63,368 nucleotides of DNA from Stentor coeruleus (taxonomy: Eukaryota > Ciliophora > Heterotrichea > Heterotrichida > Stentoridae): NCBI GenBank assembly GCA_001970955.1, contig MPUH01000348.1, positions 1 to 63,368 on the forward strand, in the 5' to 3' direction. The notes under the pieces were generated by a model that saw only the letters and a list, made by a program, of their open reading frames with translations, did no database searches and had not been told where the DNA came from. This document shows, piece after piece, positions 50,332 through 59,858 of this stretch. Positions within the stretch are counted from its first letter, which is position 1. Each line of letters opens with the position of its first letter. The translations under genes and the position numbers were made by a program.

Positions 50332-51894
50332 ATGGAAGGTCTAAGCAATCTCGACTTTTTAACTTCCCCTGAAGAAATCGCAGATCTCGAAGACAAAGTT
50401 GCTGAATACGAAGAGATTTATGAAGAAATCCAAAACTTCGAAATCTCAGAAAAAGCTCTAGACAAAATAGAAGAAGTATTAGACGAGAATATCCAGCTTA
50501 AACAATCAAACTGGGAAATGATGAAAACAATTGAAGATCTCCAAGCATCTTTAGATGCACATAATTTGAAAAGTATAAACGAGTCATTGAAAAAAAAAAC
50601 CGAGTCTTCAAATATGGTATTAGAGGAGCTAAAGACAAATATTCAAGAAACCCCATTTTTAAATACACAAAAAAGGCCCCCTCCACCACCACCTCCTCCA
50701 CCTAAAACAATCCAAAATATAGCATTAATTACAATAGAAAAGCCAAAATATAGAGTTTTGTTTTGGAATAAGCTTAATGATATCGGTAAGACAATATTTG
50801 AATATCCAACAAAGTTTAATATTAAACAGGCTTCATTAAACAAATTCCCTTTCGTCACATCAAAAGTCCTCAACACCTCCAACCTCCCCCTTATGAATTC
50901 CCGTCACAAAATCCTCGACCATAAACGTGAAATTGCCGTATCATCAGTTCTCCGCTCATTAGGAATGCCCCCTGAAACTATAATAAAAAAACTCAACGAA
51001 TGCTCAAGTGATCTTATTGATGACATTGATCGTATAAAAGCTCTTATAAGAATTCTACCAACAAATGATGAATGTTTATCTTTAAGAACAATGGCTGAAA
51101 ACTCTTTCCCCCTAAGCCCAAACGAATCATTTCTTTATAGCATCTCTCAAATCCAAAATTTCAAATATTTCTTTGATTGCATATACTACAAACTAAACTT
51201 TTCTACAACCATCGAAGAGTTACTTTTTTGCTTTAAAAACTGGAAAACCCTTTGTACAAAACTCATACAAAATAAGCGTCTTCAGCATTTTATTCATCTT
51301 ATTCTCTCTTTTGGAAATGAACTCAATTGTTCTCATCCTAAATATGGTAATGCTTCAGGTTTTCATATAGGATTTCTTAATGAACTTGGGAATATAAAAT
51401 CCCCTATAGAAAATTCAAGTCTTTTAGATATTCTTGCTGAAGAATTTTGTTTTCAATATGGAAACCCACATATTTTTTATTCAAGTGAACATACTTTATT
51501 GAAAAATGTGGCAAGTTCAAGTTATAAAGCTTTATTAGATAGTCATGAAAGTTTTTTTAAAGAATATTGTTGTATGTCAAGTATTGAATCAAGTCAAGAA
51601 TGTGAGAAAATTATTAGGAATTTTGTTGGGATAAAAAGAAAAGATGTGGAAAATGAACTTGAAGCTTTTGATGATATGAAAAATTGTGTAAAAGAAGTTC
51701 ATAGGTATTTTGCTGTAGAGGAAATTATGGATGATGAAGGAAGATTAGAAGTATTTTGTGTTGTCGAGAGGTTTTATGAGAAATATTTGGAATGTGTGAA
51801 GAAGAAATGGGCTAATTTGACTAATCGGGATAGTAAGATTTTTAGGATACCTATTGATAGGAGATTAAGTCGTGGGGTTAAAGAAAATAATTAA
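50332..51894 (+). CDS. Formin (short FH1, FH2 domain)
   Basis: 520-aa actin nucleator. An N-terminal coiled coil spans about 10-105; the FH1 is a single run of nine prolines (116-124); the FH2 domain runs from about 135 to 500, starting with the lasso-type YRVLFWNKL and including HLILSFGNELNCSHPKYGNA, close to the usual F-G-N-x-(L/M)-N core. There is no GTPase-binding/DID domain and no clear C-terminal DAD, so regulation differs from diaphanous formins. A single poly-Pro track means limited profilin-actin delivery. It probably nucleates actin at the cortex, phagosome or cleavage furrow. The start follows AAATATA. Confidence 0.88.
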   Translation: MEGLSNLDFLTSPEEIADLEDKVAEYEEIYEEIQNFEISEKALDKIEEVLDENIQLKQSNWEMMKTIEDLQASLDAHNLKSINESLKKKTESSNMVLEELKTNIQETPFLNTQKRPPPPPPPPPKTIQNIALITIEKPKYRVLFWNKLNDIGKTIFEYPTKFNIKQASLNKFPFVTSKVLNTSNLPLMNSRHKILDHKREIAVSSVLRSLGMPPETIIKKLNECSSDLIDDIDRIKALIRILPTNDECLSLRTMAENSFPLSPNESFLYSISQIQNFKYFFDCIYYKLNFSTTIEELLFCFKNWKTLCTKLIQNKRLQHFIHLILSFGNELNCSHPKYGNASGFHIGFLNELGNIKSPIENSSLLDILAEEFCFQYGNPHIFYSSEHTLLKNVASSSYKALLDSHESFFKEYCCMSSIESSQECEKIIRNFVGIKRKDVENELEAFDDMKNCVKEVHRYFAVEEIMDDEGRLEVFCVVERFYEKYLECVKKKWANLTNRDSKIFRIPIDRRLSRGVKENN

Positions 51895-52607
51895 CTTTGT
51901 ATAGTATTTTCAGTATGGTTTTTTAATTATTTGTGATGAAAAATTATAATTGATTTAAGGATGCATGATTTTTATAAGTGGTATTTTAGCTAGATTTTAA
52001 TATCTCTGCATTTTAATAGGCAATTGATTATTTAATAAAAAATGGTAAAGGATATTATATAATAGCATGATTTAAGAATTTTCAGCTTAAAGTATTTGGG
52101 TTATATTAAAATTTGAAGAATAAAGTTAGTTATAATTACAAGTATTGAGTTACACAAATACCCTTTTTAAAAATCTCATTTCAAAGGATTTTACTTTTTG
52201 AAGTATTTAGTACCTTAAGTTATATTTGATATAAAATTTTTACTCAACAATTTTCTTTATGAGTATTCAGTATTGACTCTACACCTTTTTCTTTAGAATC
52301 CCTCTTATTTTTATAAATTTTTATATCATTTGAAAAAATTAGTATTTAAACTTCATTTGATATCAAAATCACCAAAATATCCTTATTAATTTCTTTATCT
52401 CTCTATATTTACTAGATTCCTTTACTTTCTTAAATTTTTTTTCAGAACTTATGGTTAAATGGTAAGAATTTTATAGTTACTCACTAACAAAAAAGTGAAA
52501 TTAATAAAATCAACTAACACAATAAGTTGCTGATATAAAAAATAAATATTTTAATTGAAGAATATCAAAGATATTAGATCATTTAATGGATTATATAAAT
52601 CCTAAAA
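51895..52607. other. Intergenic region
   Basis: Between two plus-strand genes. It is C-poor just after the formin stop and C-richer from about 52140 on. No gene was recognised. Confidence 0.5.
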
Positions 52608-53009
52608 ATGAATGGGACATGGCTTAAGTGTTATTACAAAGAATGCGAAAAGCAATACCAGTCACAATCAAATTTGGTCCGACATATTAACACTTACCAT
52701 TTAGACTATGAAGTTTTCTTCTGTACATCTTGTAAACTGTACTTTACTTCTGCTCAAGATATTTTAAATCATCGTCTTGAGCACTCAAATCTAAGCCGAC
52801 GGTATATTCCAAAGCACAGATTCCTCCTTTCTGATCATTACATTGACGAGAAATCCAAACCAACTCCAACAAGTATCTTAAAAATCCCTGTTCTTCCCAG
52901 TATAGAAGAAGATAGAAAATGTCTAAGCAAAAAATGCAAATTGCCCCTGAACCCAGAGATTCTTTCCGCTCTGGTCACCAGTAAAAAGCCTTTAAGATTA
53001 ATATCTTAG
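52608..53009 (+). CDS. Two-finger C2H2 zinc-finger protein
   Basis: 133-aa protein with two C2H2 fingers: C-x4-C-x12-H-x4-H from Cys8 (CYYKECEKQYQSQSNLVRH) and C-x2-C-x12-H-x3-H (CTSCKLYFTSAQDILNHRL). The remainder is basic and Pro/Lys-rich. It probably binds nucleic acid. It lies 43 bp upstream of the transposase-derived gene on the same strand; Mutator-like elements often encode a zinc finger ahead of the transposase domain, so the two may be split parts of one ancestral protein. No intron that would join them is visible (the gap has stops and no suitable GT..AG). Confidence 0.75.
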   Translation: MNGTWLKCYYKECEKQYQSQSNLVRHINTYHLDYEVFFCTSCKLYFTSAQDILNHRLEHSNLSRRYIPKHRFLLSDHYIDEKSKPTPTSILKIPVLPSIEEDRKCLSKKCKLPLNPEILSALVTSKKPLRLIS

Positions 53010-53052
53010 TCTATTCAAAAAAAATATTAACTTAAATCCAATTAAAACAAAT

Positions 53053-54213
53053 ATGGGTGAAGTGTATTTCCGTGAGATTTTTGAACAATGCAAGTACTTC
53101 ACTACCGAATGGCAACTAAAAATGCTCAGCCAGGCAAATTGTTGGTACATCGACGTATGGCCAATAAGTTTTCTAAGACAAAAACTCCCTTCAACAACAA
53201 ATCTTCTTGTAGTCCTTTGTCAAGATTATAACACAAACGTCTTAGTTCCTTGTTTTTTCGGTATTTTCCCAGCTTTGCCTGCAGCTCCTTTCCCTGAAAT
53301 TTATAGAAGATTCTTTTATATTCTTCAAATCAAGTCCCCTTGTCAGTTCGCCCCAAATACAATAGTTGTTGACTATGATACTTGCTTGAGAAACGTCATA
53401 AAAAAGTCTTTCCCGACTTGTACAAGGATTTTTGGCTGTTTTGCTTTTAAAATCCGCTTATTGCATAATGAGTCCAAGCTTATAAAATGCGCAGTTTTAG
53501 GCTATAAAACAGCAGGACTGACACGAATGATCAATTTTTTCATAGGGTATTTTATGATTATCTCAATGCTTGATCAAGAGGATTTCCTTAAACACTGGGC
53601 TTTTTTGAAAAGTAAAATAGATGAAGAAGCGTTTAATAAGATCATACACTTAGTAGAAAACGACTTCATAAGCAAAAATGGAAGATTTCATAGCGAAATG
53701 ACTTTTAAGAATTTGAAACTTGATCCGGTGTTTAGAATGGCTACACCTGCTATTGAAGGGTATCATTATAGATTTAAACAGCTTATGAAAACTTATAATG
53801 TAGCAACATTAGAGACTATGATTGAAAAAGTTATTATTACAGAAGAAAAACATTTTAGTAGTAAAGTTGTGGAGGTTAATTTAAATAGAATACCAAGACC
53901 TGAACTACCTGAGAAGTATTTTTTTGATAGAAGTATGGGAACTTTACCTATATCAACAGCTGTAGCGGATATTTATGGGCTTATTGATACTTGGGATTTT
54001 TGTGAACTGGCTGAAAAATTGATTGTGGCTAATGAGCATAATGCCTTGCCGCAAAGGAAAAGTTTAGCTTGTTTGGCTCATTATGAAGAATATAAAAGGT
54101 CGTTGATTTCGAAAGATGTGATTTCTGATGAGATTATTAATAATTATTCTCTTAGGAGGAAGAGGTATAGGGATGAAAAAGCTGATAAGGTTAAGTTGGA
54201 AATGACTCCTTGA
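53053..54213 (+). CDS. MULE-type transposase-derived protein
   Basis: 386-aa protein with the fold and spacing of Mutator-like transposases: first acidic strand WYIDVWP (D34), a central strand followed by PEIYRRFFYIL, second acidic strand NTIVVDYDTCLRNVIKKSFP (D107, D109), then FGCFAFKIRLL where the usual C-x2-H has lost its His, and late ATPAIEGYHYRFKQLMKTY, equivalent to the TNN-x-x-E-x-x-H block. No terminal inverted repeats or target-site duplications were found nearby. The gene is intact and single in the window, and the missing His argues against an active transposase. It is probably a domesticated gene, possibly paired with the adjacent zinc finger. Ends in TGA. Confidence 0.7.
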   Translation: MGEVYFREIFEQCKYFTTEWQLKMLSQANCWYIDVWPISFLRQKLPSTTNLLVVLCQDYNTNVLVPCFFGIFPALPAAPFPEIYRRFFYILQIKSPCQFAPNTIVVDYDTCLRNVIKKSFPTCTRIFGCFAFKIRLLHNESKLIKCAVLGYKTAGLTRMINFFIGYFMIISMLDQEDFLKHWAFLKSKIDEEAFNKIIHLVENDFISKNGRFHSEMTFKNLKLDPVFRMATPAIEGYHYRFKQLMKTYNVATLETMIEKVIITEEKHFSSKVVEVNLNRIPRPELPEKYFFDRSMGTLPISTAVADIYGLIDTWDFCELAEKLIVANEHNALPQRKSLACLAHYEEYKRSLISKDVISDEIINNYSLRRKRYRDEKADKVKLEMTP

Positions 54214-54772
54214 GGAATATTAAATAATTTATTAGGGTTATAAAGAAAGGATAAGGTTTTTGGATTTTTAGAAGTGATTATTGATGAGTATATGATTTGT
54301 AAATTCATGAATATAAAGATTACCCAAAAACTTTTCATAAAGTTTATCTAATGTTTTCACATAAAAATAATGTAAAATTGTATAGCATCTTAATTCTAGA
54401 ACCAGCTTAATAATATATTATAAGTAGCATAACTATTATAAACTATCTTACTTTAAATCTACTAAAACCATCTATAGCCTTACCATTATATTCATATCAA
54501 ACTCTTTTACCAGATCACCTACCTTAAATTTAAAAAAAATTCTCAAGTATATAATTAAAAAATCCAGCATCCCCAACACCCAAATCCAAAACCTCAAAGT
54601 TTTTCTAATAAAAAAAAAACCCCTAAACCCTAAACACAAAATCATACATTTTTTTCAATGCATCTCTCAACTCCTCATCCCATTTCACCTTTTATCCTAA
54701 CTTCCTAACCCAAAAAAAAACAATAACTCCTAATTCTTAAACAAATCTACTTTAATAAAGTATAATAATACA
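54214..54772. other. Intergenic region
   Basis: G-rich and C-poor at first, then C-rich and G-poor from about 54430, with a short cccctaaaccctaaac stretch near 54620. No gene was seen. Confidence 0.55.
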
Positions 54773-55213
54773 ATGAAGAAGTCTAGGCTTATCGGAAAAA
54801 AAAACCATAGAAGCAAATCAGAGCTTCTTATAAGTTCCTTAAGTCCTTCACTAAAATCCCACAACCCATACAATGATCCATTTCTGTTACTCCAAAGAAA
54901 TGCTTCAACTAAATTATTACCTGTTAGTCCTTGCGGATTGAAACTACCAAGCTTGCATAATAGGTCTAGTCCTGCAAATACTGCTAAAAGCTTTACAACA
55001 AGAACTAATGCTCCTTGTGTACTTAAGTTTGAAGCTTTGTTTCAGTTTAATAGACTGAAAGTTGTTGATAAAAAAGAAGCTCAACAGCCAAAGACCCCTT
55101 ATTTCAAACTTAGGAGAAATGCTCCTTCTTTGAATACGAAAGAGTTTTTGAGTGCTAGGAATAGGATGTCTGAGGTTAATGTTGTGGATGTGTCTTTCGG
55201 AAATCATAATTAA
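54773..55213 (+). CDS. Small basic protein of unknown function
   Basis: 146-aa, basic (many Lys/Arg) and Ser/Pro-rich, probably disordered. No domain, TM or signal peptide. The start follows AAGTATAATAATACA, as at many genes here. The coding status rests on length, composition and position; it could bind nucleic acid or microtubules. Confidence 0.6.
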   Translation: MKKSRLIGKKNHRSKSELLISSLSPSLKSHNPYNDPFLLLQRNASTKLLPVSPCGLKLPSLHNRSSPANTAKSFTTRTNAPCVLKFEALFQFNRLKVVDKKEAQQPKTPYFKLRRNAPSLNTKEFLSARNRMSEVNVVDVSFGNHN

Positions 55214-55928
55214 GATATTAGTTCAGTGAAAAAGAGGAGTGTATTTAATTAATTGCTTTGCGTTGTGGATTAGGTTTTAAATAAAGATTAAACTTTGGGG
55301 TTGGGATTTTTTAAGATGAGTATTTATTTTATTTTTATAGAAGCAGTTGAATTTGTTGGGGATTTGAGGTAGGGTTTGTTGGAGATTAGGAAGTTTAGGG
55401 ATTTTGGGTTGCTGGAGGTTTAGATGGTTAGATTGAAGTTAGCTTAGGTGTCAATGCAATAAATACTGTTAGAATTTAAAAATAAACCCAAATCTATGAA
55501 GTATTTCCAAACTGATATCCCTTCTTTTCAATACTAATAAGCTAAATTATTACTAATAAAACCTATTAAACTATACTAACCACTTTATACTAAAATCCAA
55601 AATAACATAAACCTCTTGTTAAAAACCAATTATTATCCCATCAAATAAAAAATCAAAACAAAACTTAATCATCCTCAATAAATGTTCCTAATTATTCCTC
55701 CTATCACATAACTTCCATAAAACTCTTAACCTAATCATAATTTTATAATCAAATTCTCTCATATTAAAATCTCATAATCTAATACCAAAAATTCTTACCC
55801 CCATCATCTCTATCAAAAGTTACTATCTCACAAACCTTTTCGTATTTTTAAATCATAAAACTATAATATATGGTTTTTGAATATCATCGTCGATATAAAA
55901 CCCTTAATTATTAGATATAATAAGGTCT
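55214..55928. other. Intergenic region with sharp G-to-C strand switch
   Basis: 55321-55440 has 39 G and 2 C; 55621-55740 has 29 C and 1 G. The switch is near 55470. This is the clearest example of the window-wide pattern. No gene was recognised. Confidence 0.75.
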
Positions 55929-56135
55929 ATGGGCAATTTCTGCTGTAGTGATGATTTGAATAGAGGGCCAAAATACGAAGAGTACCATTTTGACATCGAT
56001 AAAAGTGTTTCAGTTCCAAACAAAAACCCTATGTTTGTCCAATCACACCTTGAAACAGTAAAAGAAGAACCAATAGAATATTCAGAACAATCAGAATATA
56101 GAAGCGTTAGCAGAGGGTCTAAAAATAGAGGCTAA
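55929..56135 (+). CDS. Small predicted lipidated protein (MGNFCCS)
   Basis: 68-aa protein starting MGNFCCSDD: Gly2 for myristoylation, Cys5-Cys6 for palmitoylation, Ser7. The rest is acidic-polar with Ser/Tyr sites (EYSEQSEYRSVSRGS). It would be a small peripheral membrane protein. No family is recognised. The start follows GATATAATAAGGTCT. Short length makes the call less certain, but the lipidation motif at the very start supports it. Confidence 0.6.
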   Translation: MGNFCCSDDLNRGPKYEEYHFDIDKSVSVPNKNPMFVQSHLETVKEEPIEYSEQSEYRSVSRGSKNRG

Positions 56136-56213
56136 ATATATAAATAACCTTTACTTTTATTGTAATACAAAAGACTAGTATATATAAAGATTATCCTAAA
56201 AATCCATAAAAAC

Positions 56214-57234
56214 TTATTTACTAATTACATCACGATTCTCATTCCTCAGTTTTTCTAATATTTTCATAGCATTTGACAGTTCTTTTTTCAACTGAGTATT
56301 TTCTTCTTTCAATGAATAGACTTGGTGGGTTAAATTTTCACTTGGTAATACCGAAAATGAGTCTTTATTAAACTCTTGTTTACGTAAACATGTTACTCTT
56401 CTAAAAGGATTTGGGCTACTCTGGTCATTTACAAGGATTTTATCTAATTTGATAAGTTTTAATGCTGATAAAATCTTAGTTCTTGAATCTTTAGTCTTGT
56501 AAATACATGGATTAGAATATATTGATAAATAGTTTAGTTTTAGAAAACTTTTAAGTATTGTAAGTGTTGAATCAAAACTAGAAAGTTGGTTATTATGCAA
56601 TACAAGTTTTTGAAGTTTTTCACATGGTTTTAAAGGTTCGATTGTTGTGATTTTATTAAAAGATACTTTTAGGGTTATAAGTTTTTGAAGACTCTGAAGT
56701 GGAATAAGTGATTCTATAAGATTATTGGATAAATTAAGATACGTAAGACCTGGACATTGATTGATATCGCTAAGGTCTGAAATATAATTATTTGAAAGGT
56801 CTAGTATACTAAGATTGTACAGTCTTGAGAGGGTTAGTTTTTTAGAAGACTCGAATTGACTAAGTCCTTTACCATTGAGTTTGAGCTAAATATTCACTTA
56901 CTTCAGTCAAGGCTCCAACATTAGGAGAATTAGTGATTTTAAGCAACCGATGCTCAGAAGGATCTCCAATGTCAGAAAGTGGATTTTTCGGGATTTTTAT
57001 TCCTGTGAGCACAGAGGATAAACCTTTTTGTGTAGATGTTTCAGGAGGGGGAGGGGAATTGTCTCTGCTTTCGGATTCATTTTCACTTGAGGATTCGTTT
57101 TCAGCATTTTCTATTTCTTTTATAGTAGATTCATTAATACAACTTAATCTTCCTCTTTCACCTTGGGAGTCGAGTGCTGAACGGGAATTAAAAACTAAAA
57201 ACTCAAATGGGGATTGGTTTTTACTTTCACACAT
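56214..57234 (-). CDS. Leucine-rich-repeat protein with acidic N-terminus and coiled-coil C-terminus
   Basis: Exons 57234-56902 and 56885-56214 with a 16-nt intron give 334 aa. The first ~110 residues are acidic and Ser-rich (ENESSSENESESRDNSPPPP). SDS22-like LRRs follow: LKLNGKGL, LSILDLSNNYISDL, LTYLNLSNNLIESL, LITLKVSFNKITTI and LQKLVLHNNQLSSF, closing with an LRR cap region (NYLSIYSNPC). The C-terminus is a short coiled coil (about 295-330). This organisation is common in ciliary and centrosomal LRR proteins. Partner and function are unknown. The splice joins TE to LKLNG at the start of the first LRR. Confidence 0.82.
56886..56901 (-). other. 16-nt intron (LRR gene)
   Basis: On the minus strand it reads GTAAGTGAATATTTAG, with an A at -6. 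It joins the acidic N-terminal exon in frame to the LRR array. Confidence 0.88.
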
Positions 57235-58502
57235 TTATAAACCAATGATTAATGGATTTATTCATTTCAAAGGTTGGATTATCAGAAATTAGTTTTTAAG
57301 GTAGATATGCACTTTTTTTTACTTCTGATAGGTTTTTTACTTTTTGATAATTAGATGTTAAAGACTTAGAATTTATTTAGTCTTAGCTTATGGTTGTTTT
57401 GGAGAGTTTTTAGATATTTTAAGGTGAATTTTTTTATTAGACTATAAATTTATTAGTTTTATAAAAAAAGTATATTTGATAAAAGGAAAACTATAGCATT
57501 AAATCAATTCAAAACACTTAGTGAGTACTTGAAATAGTAAAATATAGTAAAATAAATATGTTAGACAATTATAGGATTTTTTTAAATAGGAAAATTTGTC
57601 AACAAATATGCTCGATAACTATAAAACTAATTGATTAGTTTTATAATAGTGAAATACTTATATCATTTGAGTACAGTTAAAACTTATTTTAGTGTAATAA
57701 TTATTTAAAAGTGTAAATGATTATAAAGTGTATTTCTTCACTTAAGCTATTATATTTGATTACTTATTTTTATTTAATGCATTCGCCTAGCATAATATTC
57801 ATAATATTTTAAAAGTCTAATTGCCTATTCTATCTAAAAAATATATGCATTCTCAAGCAAAATCCTAAATAATCATATTATATTTTACTATTTATCAATT
57901 TTTTTTCTATAGAAAATCACTATAATGTATAGCATTTCCTATTGATTTTTCTTTATAATCATATTTTTATCCCCTTTTCTACTTATTTAATATATTTTAA
58001 ATTTACCTAGACTATATTCACATATCTTCTCATCTTAAAAATAAAGAAATTTTAACACACACTAACTCTTTAAAAATTATAGGATTCAAGGTTTTTTACA
58101 TTAAAATATAAATATTTTTCTAAGTCAATAACAACAAATCTTATATATCTTATTGCCTAAAAACTTTTTTCTGTTTATATTTACCCATTTATGTATATAT
58201 AAAGTTCATATTATTTTTTAAATAAGACTTATATATGTTTTGTATATTTCAATCATAAGATATTATTTATAAGCGCAGAAATTCGCTAATCGCACAACAT
58301 AAAAATATTAATAAAAAGCTTTAGTATATCATTAAAAAGAACTAAAAGTGTAGTGAAAATGTTTTAAGAAATAAATTAAAACTAAAAAAATAGTTTAGTT
58401 ATATTAACCTAAATACTACAAGTATTTTATATTAAGTATACATTTACAAATAAAATTCATATGAAATTTTATACTTAATTAACTATTCTATTCTATTATA
58501 TA
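57235..58502. other. Long divergent intergenic region
   Basis: 1.27 kb, the longest gap in the window, between divergent genes. G-rich near the LRR gene, C-richer and G-poor from about 57780 towards the kelch gene. No coding frame, tRNA or repeat was recognised. Confidence 0.55.
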
Positions 58503-59792
58503 ATGGAAATTAAATGCTCTATGCAACCATGTACCAACCCAGTCAAGTTCAAATGTTTATGTAAAGATCAAAAGTTTCTCATGTGCCAAGAACATTCCTC
58601 TATTCACTGTCAAGAACCCGGTCTCCACAAACTCCTCCTAGTTTTCAAATCCTTAGACCAATTATCTGTTAATCTCTATGTTAATAAAAGCATGGAAAAA
58701 CACAATACATTAAAAACCATCAAAAGTATGCTTAGAGAAAGAACATTTGATCTTATAAACATTATATATCAAAAATACTTTGAAGCAGTTAAAAAAATCA
58801 ATAATAAACAAAGCCTTATAAGAAAAAACATCAAAAGCGCTTTGTTTACAAAAGAAATCTTAATCAAAGACTATGCAAGTTTTTTAGAAATGGAAGACTG
58901 TGACTTTGATGTAAACCCTTTATTATTTGATACAGTCGATATAGAGAAAAAAACTGATGAGTTTTTCGATAAGAATTTTTACGAGGGTGTTATAAAAGTA
59001 CCTTCTGACAAAAGTGTGGAAATGGTTAAAAGCATGATTTTTTTCCAGCAAAACACTAAAACTCTAACAAACATAAGCCTTTTAGACTTGTCAGTAACTA
59101 AAAAAACGATGAATTTACCTGAAAATATGGGTGCAAGTGCAGGATGGTGTCGAATCCCAAAAGGTAAAATATTCCATTACGGAGGTCAATTGAATCCTTT
59201 ATACAAACCATTATGTTCCTGTTATATTATAGACCCCCAAAATCTTACTGCTGAAAAATGCCCAGATGGTCCTAATAGGAAGTACACAATCGGTCCTTGT
59301 GCTTTATTAAATGATAAAATTTATATATTTGGTGGATCTGGGGTATTAGGATCACTATTATCAAATAGTGAAATGTTTTCTCTTATAGATAATACTTGGA
59401 CTACTATAGCAAATATGCCAATTGCCAGCGATTATAACTGTACAGCTATTTATAAAGATAGTATATTTGTTACAGGATATCGAATTGGTGTACTTTTATA
59501 CTCACCTGTTTCTAATACATATAAAGAACTTACTCAAACAGTTCAAGGGATGAAAATTGTGTTTACAGATAGCCATAGTATTTATGTTTTACATATGGGG
59601 ACTATTATTGAATTTACTAATGGGGCATGGGAAATTCTTACAAAAGATTCGAACCTTCCGGTAGAACCCTATCTTTTATCATATCCTATAAAACATAGTA
59701 TTTGGATCTATTTTATATTAAGCAATAAGAGCCTATATCGATTCGATCTGACAACGAAATCTATTAATTGCATAGCCTTAAGTAATTTTTAG
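58503..59792 (+). CDS. B-box-like zinc finger and kelch-repeat protein
   Basis: 429-aa protein. The N-terminus (5-45) is a B-box-like Cys/His cluster: CSMQPCTNPVKFKCLCKDQK followed by CQEHSSIHC and a final His. A helical stretch spans about 50-185. The C-terminal half (about 200-425) has kelch blades with the paired-Gly strand and Trp: GKIFHYGGQLNP, DKIYIFGGSGVL, DNTWTTIANMP and the next blades in weaker form. B-box plus kelch without RING is a common ciliate arrangement as I recall. It is likely an adaptor or scaffold; ubiquitin ligase activity cannot be inferred without a RING. The start follows TATTATATA. Confidence 0.78.
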   Translation: MEIKCSMQPCTNPVKFKCLCKDQKFLMCQEHSSIHCQEPGLHKLLLVFKSLDQLSVNLYVNKSMEKHNTLKTIKSMLRERTFDLINIIYQKYFEAVKKINNKQSLIRKNIKSALFTKEILIKDYASFLEMEDCDFDVNPLLFDTVDIEKKTDEFFDKNFYEGVIKVPSDKSVEMVKSMIFFQQNTKTLTNISLLDLSVTKKTMNLPENMGASAGWCRIPKGKIFHYGGQLNPLYKPLCSCYIIDPQNLTAEKCPDGPNRKYTIGPCALLNDKIYIFGGSGVLGSLLSNSEMFSLIDNTWTTIANMPIASDYNCTAIYKDSIFVTGYRIGVLLYSPVSNTYKELTQTVQGMKIVFTDSHSIYVLHMGTIIEFTNGAWEILTKDSNLPVEPYLLSYPIKHSIWIYFILSNKSLYRFDLTTKSINCIALSNF

Positions 59793-59858
59793 TGTTTTTT
59801 AGATAAATAATTTATATAATAATTTATTTGTATTATGGTGATACTTACATAGAATTCC

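Noticed and set aside
54616..54634. cccctaaaccctaaac stretch as an internal telomere
   Set aside because: Less than three units and inside a generally C/A-rich, G-poor upstream region; composition explains it.
56870..56885. 13-nt GT..AG alternative splice in the LRR gene
   Set aside because: Too short, and the 16-nt intron a few bases upstream restores the LRR frame exactly.
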